Assembly: GCF_005217615.1 (NCBI RefSeq) | Contig: NZ_SZNK01000001.1 | Coordinates: 246,001-310,000, forward strand | Source: Brevibacillus antibioticus | GTDB lineage: Bacteria > Bacillota > Bacilli > Brevibacillales > Brevibacillaceae | Length of the DNA: 64,000 bases | Direction of reading: 5' to 3' | In this document: positions 60,171-64,000 of the stretch, in pieces | Numbering within the stretch: the stretch's first letter is position 1 | How the letters are laid out: each line of letters starts with the position of its first letter | Translations under genes and position numbers: made by a program | The notes under the pieces: generated by a model | Database searches by the model: none | What the model was told of the DNA's origin: nothing | What the model saw: only the letters and a program-made list of their open reading frames with translations

Positions 60171-61472
60171 ATGCGTTTTAGGAAGTTCGACAGCAACATC
60201 CAGATTAGACTGATGTTACAATTTTTGACGACGATGGCAAGCATGACGGTGACTCCGTATTTGATTGTTTTTTTCTCCAAGCAATTGGGGACGGTGGTCA
60301 CGGGCTTTATGTTTTTAGGCGTGATGGCAGCGAATGTCGCAGGCTCTTTTGCAGGGGGATATGTGGCGGACAGGATCGGGCGAAAAAAAGTCATTGTTGG
60401 ATGCGAGGCGGTCATCCTCCTCTGTTTTCTTGGTGTGGCCACCGTCAACTCGCCCTGGATTCAGCTGCCCTATGTGACATTTATTTTGTTTCTGTTCCAT
60501 AACTTTTGTTTGGGGGCGTCGGGTCCTGCTTACCAAGCACTCATCATTGATGTGAGTCATCCCGAAAACAGGCGAGCGATTTTTACGGCTTCCTATTGGT
60601 TGAATAATCTGGCGGTAGCCGTAGGAGGATTGGTAGGTGCTTTTTTGTTCGACAAGCATTACTTTGCCCTATTTCTCGGTGTGGCTGTAAGCATCGCGAT
60701 TTCGCTCGCCATTACGATCCTGTTTATCAAGGAAACGTATGTGCCAGAAAAACGTGCACGCTCGGCGTCTAGCAAACAAAGGCAAAAAGATTCGATTTTT
60801 ATGGCAGATGTCATGGGAGCTTATAAAGAAGTGCTCAAGCATCGGATTTTTCTACTGTTTACCATAGCGAATCTGCTCATTGTAGCTGTAGAGGAGCAAT
60901 TGACCAATGTCATCGGCCTTCGTTTCGTGCAAGATATCCCGGAGCCTGAGCAGTTATTTTCGTTTCTTGCCATTCAGGTAGATGGGATGAACTTGTTAGG
61001 CCTATTAAAAACAGAAAACACGCTGCTGGTTGTCTGCTTGACCGTTTTGATCTCCTACGTGTTGAAGGGCATGAGAGATCGGACCGTGCTCCTGTCTGGC
61101 TTGGTCCTGTATTTTTGCGGGTATGCATGGATTAGCTTCAGCAGCTCTCCCGGTGTCTTGCTCATTGTCATGTTCTTCGCGACGTTGGGTGAAGTGATGC
61201 ACATTCCGGTCAAACAAGCGTTACTCGCCAGTATGGTGCCGGATCATGCGCGGAGCACGTATATGGCTGTACATTCTCTGTTTAGCATCGTGGGAGTCAG
61301 CAGTGCAGGTGTGTTTATTCTTGTCAGTGCGTGGGTTCCCAACGTTGCGATCACCGGAATTTTTGTAGGGATGGGACTGATTTGTCTCGTGCTATTTCAT
61401 AGGATTACGAAAAAGGTTGGGCAAGAACAAGAAACTGCTACTAAGGCCACTCAATCAAATATGACAGCATGA
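60171..61472 (+). CDS. MFS transporter under TetR control
   Basis: A 433-residue efflux-type transporter with 12 membrane segments. The loop 2-3 signature is GGYVADRIGRKKVIVG. Opening MRFRKFDSNIQIRLMLQF and a central loop of KETYVPEKRARS-type fit drug exporters of the YttB/YxaM kind. ATG 60171 follows AAAGAGGAG; the frame is open from 60132, inside the operator. A multidrug or lipid-type substrate is likely. It is induced with its repressor when the TetR protein at 59494 releases the palindromes. Confidence 0.9.
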   Translation: MRFRKFDSNIQIRLMLQFLTTMASMTVTPYLIVFFSKQLGTVVTGFMFLGVMAANVAGSFAGGYVADRIGRKKVIVGCEAVILLCFLGVATVNSPWIQLPYVTFILFLFHNFCLGASGPAYQALIIDVSHPENRRAIFTASYWLNNLAVAVGGLVGAFLFDKHYFALFLGVAVSIAISLAITILFIKETYVPEKRARSASSKQRQKDSIFMADVMGAYKEVLKHRIFLLFTIANLLIVAVEEQLTNVIGLRFVQDIPEPEQLFSFLAIQVDGMNLLGLLKTENTLLVVCLTVLISYVLKGMRDRTVLLSGLVLYFCGYAWISFSSSPGVLLIVMFFATLGEVMHIPVKQALLASMVPDHARSTYMAVHSLFSIVGVSSAGVFILVSAWVPNVAITGIFVGMGLICLVLFHRITKKVGQEQETATKATQSNMTA

Positions 61473-61613
61473 ATAAGTACTCGAGCGCATTCGGGACACT
61501 GGTTGGGGAAACAATAACAAATAGGGTATAGGGGACTTGGAAATAAAAGGATTTCGTAAGCGGTTTCCAGAAATCAAAAAGGGTATACGTCAGTATCGAA
61601 AAGGAGATAAAGG

Positions 61614-62690
61614 ATGGACGATCTCACGAAATTGATCAAGGATTTGACGGAAACGGACGGAGTACCTGGGCACGAGCGCGAAGTCAGGGTGAAGATGGAG
61701 GAGTACTTACAGCCTCTCAGCGACGAGCTGGTAAAGGATCGGTTGGGTGGGGTACTCGGGAAGAAGACGGGAGCAGAAAACGGTCCGAAAATTTTGCTCG
61801 CGGGACATTTGGATGAAGTGGGCTTCATGGTGACGCATATCACGCCAAAAGGGTACTTGCGTTTTATCCAGCTCGGTGGATGGTGGACGCACAATATCCT
61901 CTCACAGCGCGTGAAGGTCAAGACACGCAAGGGTGAGTATCTCGGGCTTATTGGTTCAAAGGCACCACATGCGCTGGAAAAAGAAGAGCGGGAAAAAGTC
62001 ATGAAGCTCAAGGATTTGTACATTGACATCGGGGCAAAAGATGAAGCAGGTGCGAAGGAAATGGGTGTTCGACCTGGTGATTGGATTGTCCCTGACAGTG
62101 ATTTTACGACGATGCGTGACGGAGAGCTGTGGGTCGCAAAGGCACTGGATAATCGAGCGGGGTGTGCGCTGGCAATCGAGGTGCTGAAACGATTGCAGTC
62201 CGAAGAGCATCCGAATGTGGTATACGCCGGTGCAACCGTGCAAGAAGAAGTTGGGACTCGCGGTGCTGGCACAGTAGCGAACCTGGTTGAACCAGATATT
62301 GCTTTTGCTGTTGATGTTGGACTCGCATATGACACGCCTGGAAATGAATCGTATCCGATGACCTGCAATGTTGGAGACGGTCCGCTCGTCATGTTATTTG
62401 ATGCCACGATGATTCCGCATACCGGATTGCGCGATCTCGTATTCGACACAGCAGAGGAGCTCGGCATCAATATCCAGGTGGATGCACTCGCAGGAGGCGG
62501 AACAGACGCGGCGAAATTCCATACAAGCGGCATTGGCTGCCCGTCGATTGTTGTCGGCTTTGCGACGCGGTATATTCACAGCCATAATGCGATTATGGCA
62601 AAAAGTGATTTCGAGCAGGCTGCCCAGCTGCTGACAGCTGTCATAAGGAAGCTCGATAAGGAAACGGTTCAACACCTGCTCGATAGATGA
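61614..62690 (+). CDS. M42-family aminopeptidase (YtoP-like)
   Basis: A 358-residue zinc or cobalt aminopeptidase of the M42 (glutamyl aminopeptidase/endoglucanase) family. Metal ligands: His in LLAGHLDEVGF, bridging Asp in AKALDNRAG, catalytic Glu pair in VQEEVGTRGAG, Asp in AFAVDVGL and His in RYIHSHN. The product assembles into large tetrahedral particles in known members. ATG 61614 follows AAGGAGATAAAGG. Upstream 140 bases hold no clear gene. It trims N-terminal residues from short peptides in the cytoplasm. The terminator at 62701-62744 closes it. Confidence 0.92.
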   Translation: MDDLTKLIKDLTETDGVPGHEREVRVKMEEYLQPLSDELVKDRLGGVLGKKTGAENGPKILLAGHLDEVGFMVTHITPKGYLRFIQLGGWWTHNILSQRVKVKTRKGEYLGLIGSKAPHALEKEEREKVMKLKDLYIDIGAKDEAGAKEMGVRPGDWIVPDSDFTTMRDGELWVAKALDNRAGCALAIEVLKRLQSEEHPNVVYAGATVQEEVGTRGAGTVANLVEPDIAFAVDVGLAYDTPGNESYPMTCNVGDGPLVMLFDATMIPHTGLRDLVFDTAEELGINIQVDALAGGGTDAAKFHTSGIGCPSIVVGFATRYIHSHNAIMAKSDFEQAAQLLTAVIRKLDKETVQHLLDR

Positions 62691-62698
62691 GGTAGGCG

Positions 62699-62746
62699 AA
62701 ACCCTCTCCATGCATGTATGAATGCGATGGAGAGGGTGTTTTTTGT
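62699..62746 (+). terminator. Terminator after the M42 gene
   Basis: ACCCTCTCCAT (62701-62711) pairs with ATGGAGAGGGT (62727-62737), then T. Confidence 0.93.
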
Positions 62747-62975
62747 GAGGATGGAGAGGTTTTGTGATCACGAGCCTCGGAGAAAAATACCCGGGAGTTG
62801 AACGGTTTAGTTGTTTTTTCGAGAGTACTCCTTTAGTATAGATAGGATAGGATTTCGCAAGGGCAACAACCTGCCTAGGATGAATTTTGATTGATGAGAA
62901 CCGGTTTTATCGCATCCACTGTCCATGCAGTCATGGTGTGGCGAATCGGTTCGCTTGTGAAAGGAAGTGGAAGTT

Positions 62976-64000
62976 ATGGCAAAATCGTTTGCGTCTTTTG
63001 GTTTTCGTCCGGAGCTGATGCAAGGGATTCAAGACCTGTATTATAAAGAACCGACACAAATTCAAGAGGAAGCTATTCCTCTCATTATGGAAGGCAAAGA
63101 TCTTATCGGACAAGCTCAGACAGGGACGGGAAAAACAGCTGCCTTCATGCTGCCGATCCTCAACGCATTGGAAGAGGGAAAACGCGATATTCAAGCGCTC
63201 ATCCTCACTCCGACACGTGAGCTTTCCATTCAGATTGCCAAAGAAGTAGAAAAACTGGGTAAGCACCTGAATGTAAATGTGCTGTCTCTACACGGTGGAA
63301 CGGATATCGACAGGCAACTGAGCAAACTGAAAGAAACCGTTCATGTTGTAGTCGGAACACCAGGGCGCGTGCTGGATCATATGAAGCGCGGATCGCTCCA
63401 TTTCGGACGCATCTCCACATTAGTGCTGGATGAAGCAGATAAAATGATGGAAATGGGCTTCTTGGAAGATGTGGAGCAAGTAATCGTCCACACGCCTTCC
63501 CAGCGTCAGGTGCTGTTGTTCTCTGCTACGATGCCTGATTTGGTGAAAAGACTGGCGCACCGCTTCATGAAGCAGCCACCGCATATCAAGATCGAGGGCA
63601 AGCAGAAGACTGTTGAGCGCATTGAACAATTTTACTATGTCGTGAACCAAAGCGATAAGACGGACGCTCTCGTCGATGTGCTGGAGCAAGAGCAGCCGTT
63701 CTTGACCATCGTGTTTGCCAATACGCAAGTACGTGTACAGCAGCTTACGGCTCGATTGCAGGAAAATGGCCTCTCTGCGAAAGCACTGTACGGTGATTTG
63801 TCCCAAAACAAGCGGGAACAACTGATGAAGCAATTCCGCGAGATTCGTTTCCAATACTTGATCGCGACTGATATCGCGGCTCGTGGACTCGACGTAGAAG
63901 GCGTAACACATGTCATCAACTACGATTTGCCGAATGACGTGGACAGCTACATTCACCGCGTTGGACGTACGGGTCGTGCGGGACAAAAAGGAAAAGCCAT
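62976..64000 (+). CDS. cshA: DEAD-box RNA helicase, CshA-type (3' end outside window)
   Basis: An open frame from ATG 62976, behind AAAGGAAGTGG, runs to the window edge with at least 341 residues. All core helicase motifs are visible: Q motif with PTQIQ, motif I AQTGTGKT, Ia PTRELS, GG, Ib TPGR, II DEAD, III SAT, IV/V VFANT, ARGLDV and VI HRVGRTGRAG. CshA-type helicases remodel RNA in ribosome assembly and mRNA decay at low temperature. The leader 62750-62975 is over 200 bases long and has a TTGTTT-17-TAGTAT pair (62811-62839), so it may carry cold-related RNA structure. The C-terminal domain is outside. Confidence 0.93.
   Translation, partial: MAKSFASFGFRPELMQGIQDLYYKEPTQIQEEAIPLIMEGKDLIGQAQTGTGKTAAFMLPILNALEEGKRDIQALILTPTRELSIQIAKEVEKLGKHLNVNVLSLHGGTDIDRQLSKLKETVHVVVGTPGRVLDHMKRGSLHFGRISTLVLDEADKMMEMGFLEDVEQVIVHTPSQRQVLLFSATMPDLVKRLAHRFMKQPPHIKIEGKQKTVERIEQFYYVVNQSDKTDALVDVLEQEQPFLTIVFANTQVRVQQLTARLQENGLSAKALYGDLSQNKREQLMKQFREIRFQYLIATDIAARGLDVEGVTHVINYDLPNDVDSYIHRVGRTGRAGQKGKA

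Noticed and set aside
61574-62533. 319-residue open frame on the minus strand
   Set aside because: Shadow of the M42 aminopeptidase gene, whose metal ligands are all present on the plus strand; Ser/Pro-rich antisense composition.

Overview
The window reads as chromosome of an aerobic, motile, endospore-forming Firmicute of the Paenibacillaceae, most likely Brevibacillus. The grounds are a gerA-gerB-gerC germination operon, a YheC/YheD spore-coat ATP-grasp protein, a bacillithiol-type FosB, strong AGGAGG ribosome sites with many GTG/TTG starts, a dynamin pair equivalent to Bacillus DynA, HemAT-type oxygen chemoreception and the overall base composition. The genus is an inference from protein character; no database was searched. 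There is no prophage, plasmid backbone, CRISPR array or rRNA operon. The accessory DNA is one IS200/IS605 element, a MITE-like repeat, three long-hairpin repeats and several decayed genes.

Layout. 1-3700: end of a copper-uptake pair (CopD-like, YcnI), an MFS exporter, and a small WYL-like gene behind a LexA box. 3700-7500: a second-type RsgA GTPase, then the xanthine salvage operon xpt-pbuX behind a tandem guanine plus ykkC-class (probably PRPP) riboswitch. 7500-8100: two ~200-nt long-hairpin repeats. 8100-12500: serine protease, HemAT-like receptor with a zinc-binding CZB tail, fosB and small unknowns. 12600-12790: tRNA-Pro and tRNA-Leu. 12950-18370: a SARP-type response regulator, a decayed rlmH paralogue, a hybrid histidine kinase with two kinase modules, and a DJ-1/PfpI protein. 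18400-22500: germination operon on the minus strand. 22670-22855: MITE. 22880-27760: two overlapping dynamin genes, an unknown gene, and a scar that duplicates the end of the second dynamin gene. 27760-34360: GNAT, two MocR regulators, PutP, a lipoprotein and a cold-shock protein. 34380-36050: IS605-family element with damaged TnpA and intact TnpB. 36100-43710: thyA-folA, PHP protein, M20 amidohydrolase, YheC/D, esterase and citramalate synthase. 43800-44010: third long-hairpin repeat. 44040-46270: XRE/MLTR-type regulator divergent from a FabF-like enzyme. 46300-50810: ECF sigma with its anti-sigma, DUF1128 protein and U32 peptidase. 50990-53540: pseudogene of a KinB-like kinase, a 57-aa protein, and a frameshifted OppA-like binding protein. 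53580-64000: TetR genes, GNAT, chemoreceptor, small alarmone synthetase with PepV-type dipeptidase, a TetR/MFS efflux pair with a near-perfect shared operator, an M42 aminopeptidase, and the start of a cshA-type helicase.

How the genes work together. Several units form clear circuits. xpt-pbuX imports xanthine and converts it to XMP with PRPP, under RNA control that can read guanine and probably PRPP. thyA-folA is the coupled thymidylate/dihydrofolate cycle. gerA-B-C plus a small membrane protein make one germinant receptor. The ECF sigma and anti-sigma genes overlap. TetR and MFS genes share a palindromic operator. The most unusual items are the long-hairpin repeat family, the tandem riboswitch on a salvage operon, the split dynamin with its duplication scar, the globin-MCP-CZB receptor, and the two-kinase hybrid sensor.
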